The position numbers and the translations under genes are program-made. Below are positions 51,501-60,957 of a stretch of 64,000 bases of DNA, piece by piece. Source of the DNA: Notospermus geniculatus (taxonomy: Eukaryota > Nemertea > Pilidiophora > Heteronemertea > Lineidae); assembly GCA_002633025.1 (NCBI GenBank), contig NMRB01000667.1, forward strand, positions 66,874 through 130,873, in the 5' to 3' direction. Under the pieces are notes generated by a model. That model was given only the letters and a program-made list of their open reading frames with translations, was not told the origin of the DNA and made no database searches. Positions within the stretch are counted from its first letter, which is position 1; each line of letters opens with the position of its first letter.

Positions 51501-54500
51501 AACAAAAACTCACGGGAACAGTACGAATGTTCAGCAATCAAGTAAGAATCACTTAGGAACTGCAAGAATCGTTTGAGAATTATCTGCGAACCCGACAACT
51601 TTCAGATTCGGGGCGATTCGGGACATTCGTAGCGTCAGTGAAAGCCAGGCAATATAGAACATACTCATGTGAAAATTGAATATTTGGTATCCTGCTTACC
51701 TCGAATGTGTAAAGTCTTCCATCGTAGGATATATTAGTGATATGGTCCACGTTCTCGAAGTGAAACGTGTGGTTCAAACCGCCCACCAACAACGTCATCC
51801 AACCAAATTTATGAGTCAGCCGTTTCTTCAGGAATGCCACACTGTTGGACCCGTATTGGTTCTCAAAGATAGCATTCTTTCCTTCCAGTGATGTCGGCGA
51901 GGGATTGTTGAATGAAAATCGATGAAACCTGACGTTGGATGCGCACGCACTGGCTGGGATACCCCTGCTAAACTCAGGGGAAGCGCTGCAGTCACCAGTT
52001 GGAAGGAGTCCAGTTGTAGGGAGTACGCTTTGACCGGCAACGCCAGTTAGACTGCCATCCATATCCTTCAAGACTCCTTCGTGGTCCCATTGAAAATAAC
52101 ATTTGTTTGGCGAGTTGACGAAGCTTACGTTGTAGAAGTCGTATCGCCACCCACCGCATCTGTCTGTGCACGTTCCATCAATCCTCGTTACAGCGAAGGC
52201 CGAACAGCTGCTCTGATCGAAATTCGAGAATTTTGTTCCCTTAACGATCAAGCCCTCGTCGAAAGGCAAGATTATACCTTTGCGGGTACAGGCTGAGGTG
52301 TCAGTGAGGTACCCAACCATATGCCCATTCTCGATCACCGCGCCTCGGTCATCGAACCTTGGGGTGTTCGAACCCTTAATCATTTTCATTTCAATGCCTG
52401 CCTTTTCGTTGTTGTACATAACGAAGTCCTTAAACTGCATGGCACCACAGTTGACCCACTCTGCACCCTTTTCATTGTTCCAAGCGTATAGGCTTTCAAA
52501 CACCGCAGGCTGGGCAACTTTGTCACTGCAGGCTCCTGTAACAGTTGGGAAATACTCCTGGAAGATCCACAACCCGAACCAACCCTGAGAATGACATGTG
52601 TTGTTTCTGAACTCTAGAAGAGGGACTTTCTTGGGACAGATGTTCCGATCAAACGAAGGCCCATCGGGATGTTCGTGCATTCTGTACCAGAAACCGAAGT
52701 GCGTGCCTCCAGCAGCGACGTTATGTCGGACAGTGTTGTTGGGGTTGGTCAACCAGAAGGCCGCCGGTGTTATATCATCATTAAGAAGACTTGTACTGGA
52801 TTTTACAAACACAGCCAAGTTGTACTGGAAGATGTTACCAGTTTCGACACCATCTTCCAAGAAGAGGGCACCGCCCATGACGTTGTAAACGACGGTTCGT
52901 TCGACAAGGACGTTGTGGGTTCCATGGATGTTGACCGCACGGTTAAAGGTCTTGTGGATACCACAGCCTTTGACGTAGGATCCAGTCTGGTCGCCGTTCA
53001 AATGGAAATGAATCGGGTATCTTCCTAGCCTGAATGCCTGGCCGACGTAGTTCAGTTCCACGTACTCGATGCGGCCGACTACCCAGTTCATATTCGGCTC
53101 CGGTGCGTGCATCATGATGTGTCCACCAAACTGGTCATTGCCCATTTCCTCTCCGAATCGGCCTTGGAAGCACGTTTGTGTAACAAACTCGCCTGCAGAA
53201 AAGAAGAGATACATGTAGGGCCTACTGACTTAAACACAGAAGCTCGACCAATACAAAGTGTTTAGTTGCCGGATCAGCTGTGCTTGGGAAGCAGCCAAAA
53301 CTCTATCGTACCTGTATCAAAGCCATCCGGACAAGCCTCGATGACAACATGCCACTGTGGATCATCAGAACCCCTGAACAAAATGTTGCGGGTCAGTAGC
53401 CCGACCTCCGCTTTCATTTCCAAGTCCATCCCTCCGACATTCACGGTCACACCGAGATGTTCATACTGGAGAGTTTCCACAAGGGTGATGGTCTTTCCAG
53501 AGATGGACGCTATGGTTAGCTCCTCGTTCTCTCGTTGGCTGTGTCTGTGGCCGGTAGACGCGATGACGATCTTTGAGCCCGCCTCCCAGTCTGATATGTC
53601 ATGCTCCACAGTCAAGTTGTTGGCGCCGGCTGCGGCTGTGGCTGCAAGCTTGGTCCATGTGTTCATGATCGGTTTACCTATGAGGAAAGGAAAGGATACT
53701 GCTACAAGTCGTAAAACAAGATAGTTACAGGGCATTGGAAATCGAACATTCCAAACTACAGACAGCCATATCCCTTGTAGGTTCTGACCAGTTAATTTTC
53801 TTTTCATACTAAAACCAACATACCATGTAGATCCAGTGTTCCATTCCTGACAGCCAGTGCCTTGGCTCCGTAGATTGGCAACTCAGGAGCCCTGAGATTC
53901 CCGTGCATGGTGATGATAGCCTTATGCTGGAAGGGCTCGGCTTCGGTACCAATTTGCAAGGTACCTCCATCTACGATCAGGATATTCTCACAGTTCAACT
54001 CTACGTCCTTCTCATCAAAGATGACTGTACCACCTTGAAAGAAAAAAAAAATGGTTAAAATGAGCGTCTATCTTCTAATAATATTCAGGATACTCAATTA
54101 AAGAACAACTGGACGAATGTCTGCATATCAATGGATCACAATATAATGCTTACCTTGGATAAGGAGCATCTTCACAATGGCAGTATCCGTGTCCACCATG
54201 AGGGTCTGACCTGCTCCTACAACCACCATGTCACCATCCACAGGAAGAGACATGTTGCTTCCCCAGGTAAATGGTGAGGACCAAACATCGATGTAGTGGA
54301 AGTCAGCATTGTCCTATGATTAGATTGAAAGGGAACTACTATTGAATGACCCCGCCCACAAATCCCGATATCAAGCCCACGATAGGACCACAGAACCTAA
54401 GGATGACCTTGGAGGAATTATACTGACAGATAATCAAAAATAGATAAGAGAGGATCTATTTTTGGTATAATCCAGTATAATTCCTCCAAGCGGTGACCAA

Positions 54501-57500
54501 TCCAACACAGGGATACTCGAAATCCTTTCGAGAATTAATAGGTTCTCGAATCCAAAGCACTCAAAGAAAGGCTTCTGGCAAGTTTGAATTATGTAAGTGA
54601 CGGATCAGCTGCCGAAGGTGAGGTCACACAAGTGACGAGGCTACGTTTTCTTTTGATTGCTTTCTTGTAGACGCAAAAAGAGAATGACGAATTAGAGTCT
54701 AAATATTTTCCACAGCTCTTCTTGTACGTACCCCAGGGGTTTGTCCGCTGGTACCAACAGTGACCACCGCCTTGGCCATGACTGATGGGCTACGGGCCGC
54801 GGTAATACAGGTTACCTCCGTGTCATTGACGGTCTGAACGTCACAGGCAGCACCGGCAATGTCAACACTCACGTCCGCCTTGGTATTTCTGGTGAAAACA
54901 AAGTGTAGTTGTGGATTAGACAAAGTTGAACGAGTGATATCGGCCACACGGACAAGGTAGCACGATGCGTGTGCCACTGTAGCAAGTAATGACTAAATAA
55001 GGATGTGTACGTCACTCAGACTATCTATAAGCATCTGGGAAATAGACGATGATGAGAAGATATGACGTGACTTACTCACCCAAACCCAGCGCCGTTGATG
55101 GTAATGGTCGTTCCTCCCCCGGTGCCACCTCTTGCTGGCGAGACAGACGAGATGGCTGGGGTCAGAGACGAGTCGTATGTGTACTGTGTACCGTTGGTCA
55201 CGGTAGAAGAACCAGACGAGACTAATACGTCACACAACTTGGTGCCAGATCCACCATCTGCAAAAATCAAAGAAACACGGATGAAAGTAGAGTAGGGCAT
55301 TTCGTTCTTAGGTCATGTAGGTATTTTGGTAAGACTTGTTATCGTCGTTGATTCACATACTGTGGACATTATCGAACCAGACTTCTATTCCTTACAGCAT
55401 TTTGAGAAATTCAGGCTTTTGCAGTCCCTACTGCTCCCTAGAATATGTGACAAGTGCGGGGGAAGAGCATTTGCATTGATCTGGATGTTTCAGGATGGCC
55501 GTGCAGATTTTCCAGTTAGTATTGGAAACATGGAACCAGTGATCTTTTAATTTACGAACGTGTGGGGAAATCGTTTGGTCACTTTCTGCAACTGGAGCCA
55601 ACAGCAACAAGAGACGCTTTTCGCAGCTTCCCTACCTGTAGCAGACGGAGCCGAACACTGGACAGACGTGGCTGTATTTGGAGATGTATGCACCAATGTG
55701 CAAGGTTCGCCACAAATGGTAATGCTCGTGCCATTACCATCGAAGCCTTGGCCACTGAAAGAGAGAACCTGGCCTCCACCGAAACTGCCTGAAAAAGGAA
55801 CGGAGCATAACATCATACTTTTTGCAAATACAGAAGATTGAAGTGGCTACGGACGGAACATGACGATTTTGTGACAAGTTTACCACAGACTTGTCGCTGT
55901 TGCATACAGTAGTACTAGTACTAAGTGCCCATAGTATTTACCTGTGATCGGTGACATGGAGCTGACGGTCAGCGGGAATGTGACCTGAGGTGAGGTCGTG
56001 GCGTCTCCCTTTCCCTCAACATGAAGGCCGACAGTATATTCTCCTGCAGGGCATGGCGGAAGCGTGACTGTGATGTTCGTCGTAGAACATGCAGTTACCT
56101 CACTTTCCTCACCACAAATGGTAACAGTGTTGCTGCCGCACAAGGCTTCGAAATTCGAGCCCGAGATGGTCATGGAACTTCCTCCGCTAGCCGTGGAAGG
56201 GGAGAGGCTGCTTACGACTGGTGTTGCTACAGCAGAATAGCTGAAGTTCTGTGTGGGGTATGTGGCTCCGTTAGAGGTAATGATGACGTCCACGCTGCCT
56301 GCAGTGTGAGCTGGTGTAACAAAGTCAACGAAGGTTGAAGTGACATTGGTCGGTGTAACTGATGCACCGTCGACTGTAACAGTCGTCGAACCGTCGACAA
56401 ATCCAGCGCCGCTGGCTCGGAGTCGTAGGCCACCATTGGTGCTGCCTGAGGAGTAGGAAAGTCCTGTGAGGAGAGGATTCACGGTGATGTTTACTGAACC
56501 TGTGGAGTTGCCTTCTGGATTTCTTACGACAACGACGTCTTGGACTCCGGGTACGGTGTAAGGCATATTGCATGTGATACTGCTGCTTGAACAAGTCGCC
56601 ACAGTGCATGGAACGGTGCCTACGTAGACCACCACATTAGCTTTTGTGACACCAAAGCCGGAGCCAGAGATAGTAAGGGTTTCCGTGCCATCAGTAGTTA
56701 TGGGGCTCACAGACGTGACCACTGGAGTTGCTGCTGATCCGCACAAAAACGTGACATTCGCACCGCTGGCTTCGACCGTCTCGTATGGAGTTGTAACCGA
56801 AATAGTGGCTTTGTACTCGACACTCTCGGTGAGGGGAGGCGTGTAGCACTTGAGAGAATTGTGTGTCTCCTCAAAAATCTCACATGTACCAACGCCGGGG
56901 AAGTTGATGCTGGCTGAAGAACCTTCGTCCGAGAAGTGCATTCCCGTAACAGAAAGTTCAGCACCTCCTGCGCAGGATCCAACATTCGGCATAGCAGAGG
57001 CAATGACTGGTTTGAAGATGTACTTGGTGCTGTTGCTTATTTGTATAGCAGCAGATCCAGCACCGTAGACAAAGAGACTTATGACGGAGTTCAGGTCGTA
57101 AGAGATTCCAATTCTGAGCCCAGCGTGTGGGATGAACGTTGCAACAACGCGGTTTGCACTCGCACTTGTGACTGTCATGACTTCATCCATGAAATAAGCA
57201 GTGTGCTGGCAGACATCAGCTCCAAATCCCTCACCGGTCATCTCGATAGTGTAATCGTTGCTATTCTGGGTCATTGTGAAGGCGGTGATGTTTGGCGTGG
57301 CGCAGCCAGTGTACAAGAACGTCAGGGAACCTCCACTATTCCCGCAGTCACCTGGTAGGGCCACTGGAGCACAGCCTTCAACAACAGCTCTGGTATGGCC
57401 TGAACGTAAATACGAAAAGCATGGAGTAGCAAACGTAACTGATATTTTCATCTGATTTCTAAAGAAACAGAAACCTACTTCTTCCCGTCCCTCAGTCTTC

Positions 57501-59741
57501 GAGAAGTATATGAATGTACTTACGTTTCGAGACAGGGGACAACTTCGCCTCAACTCCGTTCACCTTCATAGAAACTGTAGACGACCTTTGTGTTCTCTTG
57601 GAGACCCGTACAGTGCCACGGAAGGCTACAGTGTTTCCGGCATCGACGTAGTCGCTCCAGTAGAAGTACTCGCCAGCTGTGTTGAATTCATGAACAAAAG
57701 CACCTGGAAGTCCACAAATTTTATATCAATCAGTAACTTAATCTTCCTTGTCAACAACATATGGGTCCGTATTCTAGAAGCCACCTTAACTCTAAGGTCC
57801 ACTTTAATCTTTTGTATTCTGCCCTGCGAACAATAGCTAAAGGTAGACCTTACACTTAAGGAAGCTTCTAGAATACGGCCCTTTGACTTATTATTGAGCT
57901 GGTATAAATGGAAAACGTCAAATTATAGGGAAGAGAACAGCTAGATCAAGGAAATAGAGAGCGTCAACTCTGTCACTGCATTGAACTCACCTGTTGATGA
58001 CTTGGCACCACTGCTGAAGCCATTAGTGTCACACGTCAAAGACGAGGCATTCTTGGTTTGGCAAACCCTGTAGCTGATACCCGAGACGTACTGTGGTGGG
58101 CTCCAGTCCCACTGAACCTTGTCTCCTTCCTCGATTTCGATGGAGACTGGGCTCCAGCTATAACCCGTTCCATAATCTGCAGAATTGTATGGAAGTGCTT
58201 GATTAACTTACTGCCACTCAAGAAGTAAGTCAGAAGAGGAGGAACGAACACATTTTTCAGGAGGCTTATATTGAATCAGTGAACACGCCAAAAAAGTAGC
58301 CCTTTAGTAAGGTTGACTCACTTGGATGTGTTCCCATGTTGTCCACTCTATGAGTCGGGTGGTGTTCTTTCAACTGCCCGATGATTGTAGTCGATGAAGC
58401 ATTTAGAACCGTGCACCCAACATCACCGACGGTAACGTCGTAGAGGGAGATGTCCTCGGGGAAGCCGCTCCCAGTGAATGTCAGGATGGTACCGCCGAAA
58501 AGAGAACCTTCCTTCGGCGACAGTTGGTGCAACTCGAAGTCATAGGTGATGTCAGAAATGTTGTTGGTCCTAAAAAGAAATAAGACGTACTATTGATGAG
58601 GATGCAATTTAAGGCGATGTGGCTAGTATTGCCTCGTCAACAATACACGTCAGTCTTTACAGCTAATGACATCCTTTGGTGAGAAAGTCAGTGCTTACGT
58701 AGTATCGGCGTAGTCATTGGCAGCCACTCGAAGTCTCGGGGGGTACGACCCAGCAGCAACAGCGGGTAGGGTGGCAACAACTTCAGTACTGTTCCATGAT
58801 ACTATCGTTGCCTCTACACCGCCAACAGTCAAGAGGCTCAGGCTTTCATCATAGGTACCGAATCCAGAGCCCTGGATACGAATGGCGGTCGTTCCTATAA
58901 AGGCAATTGAGATTATATATTAGACTTGATGTTACTTGGGGTGACTTGAGAAATATTGAAACTATCGCATTCCCCAAAGTTCTTTACAAAAAAAGACCCT
59001 AACAGGTAAAGATTTAATTGTCGTAGCTTTGTTGTCAGTGGGGCTTCAACTAAACTTTCAACTTACCATCGACACTGGCTGAAGTGACATTAATTGCGTT
59101 TATCGTTGCTGATGGGCTGTTGTATGTAAATGTACTGGTGTAGGTGGTATTGTTGTTTTCGACGCTAAACGAAACGGAACCTGCAAATGCCTGCAAAAAA
59201 GAAGCTGCATTGTAAGGGAAGGAGTATTTGAATTTTCTGATGATGATTCTAGGAATGTGTGTTCATATTCCTGAATGAGGGTCAGAAATTCAAGGATTTT
59301 AACGACAAGGCACCACTTGAGAATATCAGAGGTACTAGCGGTCGCTCCTTCGTCACCGACGGAGGGAGCGAGCATTAAGAATCCCCGATAAGTTCTGCAT
59401 GTGGAATCCTTTCTTGAGCATCCTGTATCGTCAATCCCACACTACGCAAATGACGACTTACTGTAGTGCTGGTTGGAACAAATCAGGTCCTTGATGGTCA
59501 AAATGCTGAGGGTAAAATATTCATCAGTAAACAGTGCCGAGAACCACACCCTGTGTCAAAAACCACTATTATTTATCGTTGCTGACTTGAAGACCGAAAT
59601 CTCATGAAATACATACCCCTTGAGGAACCTCGCACTCTATCTGAGTATAGTTGGTCGATAGTTTCGTGCACTCATTTCCGTCAATTAAAACTGTTTCATC
59701 ATCTGTCAAGCCAGTGCCAGTGATTTTAAGAAGAGCGCCAC
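38720..59741 (-). CDS. PKHD1L1: Fibrocystin-L (PKHD1L1)-like transmembrane protein, gene span lacking the 5' end
   Basis: About 30 minus-strand exons encode roughly 3,470 residues; human PKHD1L1 has about 4,240, so the N-terminus is missing. Domain order is TIG/IPT repeats (54.7-59.7 kb), first G8 (53.3-54.3 kb), parallel beta-helix repeats (51.7-53.2 kb), second G8 (47.9-49.6 kb), second beta-helix region (43.1-47.5 kb), a juxtamembrane region with a basic site, a transmembrane helix and a tail. This order is that of fibrocystin-L. Human homologues are large surface receptors: PKHD1L1 is found on hair-cell stereocilia and immune cells, PKHD1 on cilia. Diagnostic stretches include RYPIHFHL, NIHGTHNVLVERTVVYNV, IYGAKAL and AEVGLLTRN. 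Two exons appear twice. The 5' end is unclear: the first exon I can support is 59617-59741, which needs one base from an upstream exon. Confidence 0.9.
39725..40412 (-). CDS. PKHD1L1: Fibrocystin-L exons preceding the membrane span
   Basis: Exon 40022-40412 (GHNWTATVKL...; SPPGYSYKVVSDKIDVKPPG) ends in phase 1. Exon 39725-39897 completes its glycine and encodes SIVVTFDITGSTADTADTI, VSFNGYTLNADGTFSVGGTL. They form the last extracellular segments. Confidence 0.82.
40689..41060 (-). CDS. PKHD1L1: Fibrocystin-L duplicated exon, copy 1
   Basis: Partner of 41355-41726, with about five visible amino-acid differences (for example SIQEGTGDANA against SIREGTGDASA; LSLHLPP against LSLHMPP). It encodes an Ig-like or REJ-like beta segment (FVDGIAKFTDLAIS, KITDEKSSELPDLTWR). 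Splice sites are intact. Followed by exon 40022-40412 in phase. Confidence 0.8.
41091..41338. mobile_element. Junction repeat E, copy 1
   Basis: A 248-bp sequence begins CCATGCCGAAAACAGG and ends GCGTCAGTGAAAGCCAGGCA. It is rich in ATTCG/CGAAT. It lies exactly between the two copies of the 372-bp exon block. Its last 20 bases are the same as those of the repeat at 51241-51652 and abut the second copy in the same way. Confidence 0.8.
41355..41726 (-). CDS. PKHD1L1: Fibrocystin-L duplicated exon, copy 2
   Basis: A 372-bp exon (124 codons, phase 0 at both ends) begins GNYLDSIGTDSTAWVVTASI. It is nearly identical to 40689-41060, with 372 bp in each. Because it is a multiple of three, including, skipping or swapping either copy keeps frame. 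The duplicated block is 41339-41757 (including intron edges) against 40673-41090. Confidence 0.8.
42022..42878 (-). CDS. PKHD1L1: Fibrocystin-L juxtamembrane exon with convertase-like site
   Basis: An 857-bp exon encodes LPQRYDVYYQDVRVPP, GANYFDRDYDLLYLIVNGTT and MTVDEFFGSAIVDNLAIFLG, all strong fibrocystin-L signatures. The basic run GSRRRRATDD at about residue 165 of the exon fits a proprotein convertase site; fibrocystin is known to be cleaved by convertases. An acidic, Thr-rich segment follows. Confidence 0.88.
43130..45891 (-). CDS. PKHD1L1: Fibrocystin-L second beta-helix and following exons
   Basis: Exons are 45634-45891 (IIVEGTGNQIRDNLVTNVIW; ENNVVAGSERVGYHIKGE), 43984-44590 (607 bp, PbH1-like), 43602-43837 (CVDMVCDAKQNCFIADNDGS; GDYRIPKVALTDP) and 43130-43384 (CQNGLEYAQLVIENMDSD). 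The ADNDGS-GG-PGTIV and GDYRIPK blocks are characteristic of fibrocystin-L. Confidence 0.87.
45966..47277. mobile_element. Candidate 1.3-kb element with GGGCC-ATATTCATAAAACC ends
   Basis: CCTGGGCCAATATTCATAAA at 45966 is inverted at 47255-47277 (TTTTATGAATATGGGCCCTG). The ends resemble the short MITEs at 21492 and 32560. The interior has no recognised transposase and holds local duplicates: CCTCTCAC/GTGAGAGG near 46300, and GTGTGTTTTTGTGTAGGCC-type strings near 46410 and 46550. It is intronic, between exons 45634-45891 and 47308-47541. Chance proximity of two separate MITE ends is possible. Confidence 0.45.
47308..50061 (-). CDS. PKHD1L1: Fibrocystin-L exons, second G8 domain and start of second beta-helix
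   Basis: Exons are 49896-50061 (ENDCLIINHNFTQKPDRFAI), 49315-49599 (VYRCWYKDCIPPP..., WTDLKTWEG), 48828-49091 (LYIYGVLEFNNT, G8), 48236-48478 (GGLDLHGKPRSLSWTRL), 47933-48115 (AAEVGLLTRNVKIVG, G8 end) and 47308-47541 (ISNVEFYRGGQLGW..., APAIGVFGSNKI). A basic KRKKR stretch lies just before the second G8. Confidence 0.88.
50178..51239 (-). CDS. PKHD1L1: Partial duplicate of the beta-helix exon (X), truncated at an N
   Basis: This repeats the 3' part of the 51700-53192 exon, from AFWLTNPNNTVRHN onward, with very few changes (for example ASNVKFHRF instead of ASNVRFHRF). It ends abruptly at N 51240 with no acceptor. It has its own donor at 50178. Taken literally, splicing both copies would repeat about 350 residues, which is unlikely. 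Confidence 0.8.
51241..51652. mobile_element. Junction repeat E, copy 2
   Basis: The core from about 51300 (CCACGCCGAAAACATC, then CACGAATG-CCCGAATGTATT) to 51652 (GCGTCAGTGAAAGCCAGGCA) matches 41095-41338. The core is rich in ATTCG/CGAAT. It sits exactly between duplicate X and full copy Y of the beta-helix exon. It encodes nothing recognisable. Confidence 0.75.
51700..53192 (-). CDS. PKHD1L1: Fibrocystin-L large parallel beta-helix exon, full copy (Y)
   Basis: A 1493-bp exon (about 498 codons) begins GEFVTQTCFQGRFGEEMGND and contains RIEYVELNYVGQAFRLGRYP, IHFHLNGD and NIHGTHNVLVERTVVYNVMG, typical of PbH1 repeats after the first G8. It ends at a GT following LYTFE. The intact acceptor at 53192 makes this the functional version. 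The 3' two-thirds recur at 50178-51239. Confidence 0.9.
53312..54313 (-). CDS. PKHD1L1: Fibrocystin-L first G8 domain
   Basis: Exons are 54154-54313 (WSSPFTWG, the start of G8), 53824-54033 (LRAPELPIYGAKALAVRNGT) and 53312-53677 (AEVGLLTRNILFRG, end of domain). The conserved glycines and the PELPIYGAK block identify G8, a beta-rich extracellular domain shared by fibrocystins, TMEM2 and KIAA1199. Confidence 0.88.
54732..55788 (-). CDS. PKHD1L1: Fibrocystin-L TIG exons before the first G8 domain
   Basis: Exons are 55636-55788 (FGGGQVLSFSGQGFDGNGTS and CGEPC), 55080-55257 (SSVSPARGGTGGGTTITING) and 54732-54888 (DVSVDIAGAACDVQTVNDTE). They form the last TIG repeats. The 55636-55788 exon has a truncated copy in the duplicated block (62188-62335). 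Confidence 0.85.
55942..57399 (-). CDS. PKHD1L1: Fibrocystin-L large TIG exon (1458 bp)
   Basis: One 486-codon exon encodes about five consecutive TIG/IPT domains. Their starts are visible as SVSPITTDGTETLTISGSGF, ...GLRLRASGAGF, SLSPSTASGGSSMTISGSNF and others. It has several N-glycosylation sequons (NITVTL, NSTGSVNITV, NVTSTF). A second copy of identical length lies at 62494-63951, exactly 6552 bp away, with a few percent differences in both exon and intron. Confidence 0.88.
57524..59741 (-). CDS. PKHD1L1: Fibrocystin-L exons, upstream TIG and linker region
   Basis: Exons are 59617-59741 (GGALLKITGTGLTDDETVLI), 59067-59190, 58699-58894 (AIRIQGSGFGTYDESLSLL), 58322-58569 (SPKEGSLFGGTILTFTGSGF), 57991-58176 (GYSWSPVSIEIEEGDKVQW) and 57524-57703 (FNTAGEYFYWSDYVDAGNT). 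The first four carry TIG-type GG-x-LT-x-GSGF motifs. The last two match the cupredoxin-like insert (YSW-P, G-Y-YW) found between TIG repeats in fibrocystin-L. All have GT/AG borders. Confidence 0.82.
57763..57881. mobile_element. MITE, GGNCCGTATTCTAGAAGC family, copy 2
   Basis: Inverted ends GGGTCCGTATTCTAGAAGCC and complement. Same family as 18625-18742. It is intronic in the fibrocystin-L gene. Confidence 0.75.
59318..59408. repeat. GAGAATATCAGAGGT palindrome family, fibrocystin-L intron
   Basis: TTGAGAATATCAGAGGT and GGAGGGAGCGAGCATTAAGAA flank a CGTCACCGACG core. Same family as 30403, 32957 and 35004. It is intronic, between exons 59067-59190 and 59617-59741. Confidence 0.65.
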
Positions 59742-60957
59742 CTGTCGACAGAAAAAGACAGAAAAAGTTACTTGCTGACCAGAAGTAATTGTCGACCTTG
59801 TGCGTGCAGCTGAAGTGAGGAATTTGGGGATCAGGGACTGGGTTATGATCATGTTTCTGTTTGACGAGTTGTGTAGATGCCTTGACGGCTTACATGTACA
59901 TCGATCTACAATGTAGTGTTTCAACTCATCCCAACACTGATAATCCATCAATTTACTTTGTTTTGGGCTTTTTTCGCTTGCTTTGAGACACAACATTAAA
60001 TCAACTTACCACTTTTAGTGGGCTAGCATTCCACTTGTGGCAACTCCGTTTCTTGCTTGCTTGCAGGACGCCTTATAAGCCAAGGCATGCGGCATAAGCA
60101 AAGAAACAAGCATAGACAAAGAAGGGCAAAGAGAGAGGCTACAGATCGAAAGCTGTGGCTTCTTCAAGCATCTGCTTCATTTTCTCGACGTTCTTAGGCC
60201 GATTGAGCATTTTACTATCGGAATTATTCAACACCTCTGAGAAACTTTCCCCCATAATGTGCTTTGGGCCCCATAACCCTCAAAGTATGTTGAGGAAAGC
60301 AACAATACATGTAGTACATCTGAAGGGGCAATTAACATCGCCAAATGAACGAAAAATCTCTGGATTGAAATTTCAAATTTTCTGTTCCCGCCATCAGGTA
60401 CAGATGTTGCTGATCACGGAGTACAACGTCTACCCATAATTTCCACCTGTTCTCATATTTCCTGTCAATAGAATTGCTGATTCGTGTACAAGGTTTGCTC
60501 TGTACAGCTATAATCAACAGGACACGACGAATAAAAAGGATGAAATCCCTGAGAACAACCCCCTGCACTACACATTACTAGTATGCTGTACATGTAGTGC
60601 ACTAATTAATAATCACCAGTCGTGCACATTTCGTATACCCGATTATGACTTCTGCTCAACTCACAAAGAATGGGAGGTTTAAGATTTGATGAACCTGTCT
60701 GCTGTAAAAAGTAAAGATTGTGTTTCGTTGGTCATGCTCATTTCAGAAAATCCCTGGTTCCACATTGTTATCAGATATACTGTATAAAAAATTAGACAGA
60801 ACCATTTAAAAGTGTTATAATATCCAGAAATGATCTACGTTTTGGATCACCCTGTCATCCCCTATTGTAATACATACAATATCTATTATCTCATATGTTT
60901 CAGCATTGCAGTGAATTTGCTATCATAAAAAGCCAGGATGACCAATGTGTTGGCTCT
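59742..60957. other. Gap between two fibrocystin-type units; no recognisable exon
   Basis: No exon with fibrocystin-like coding is visible here. This is the expected place for the start of the 38720-59741 gene if it were independent of the upstream unit. None of the ORFs has TIG, PA14 or signal-peptide character. Confidence 0.4.
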
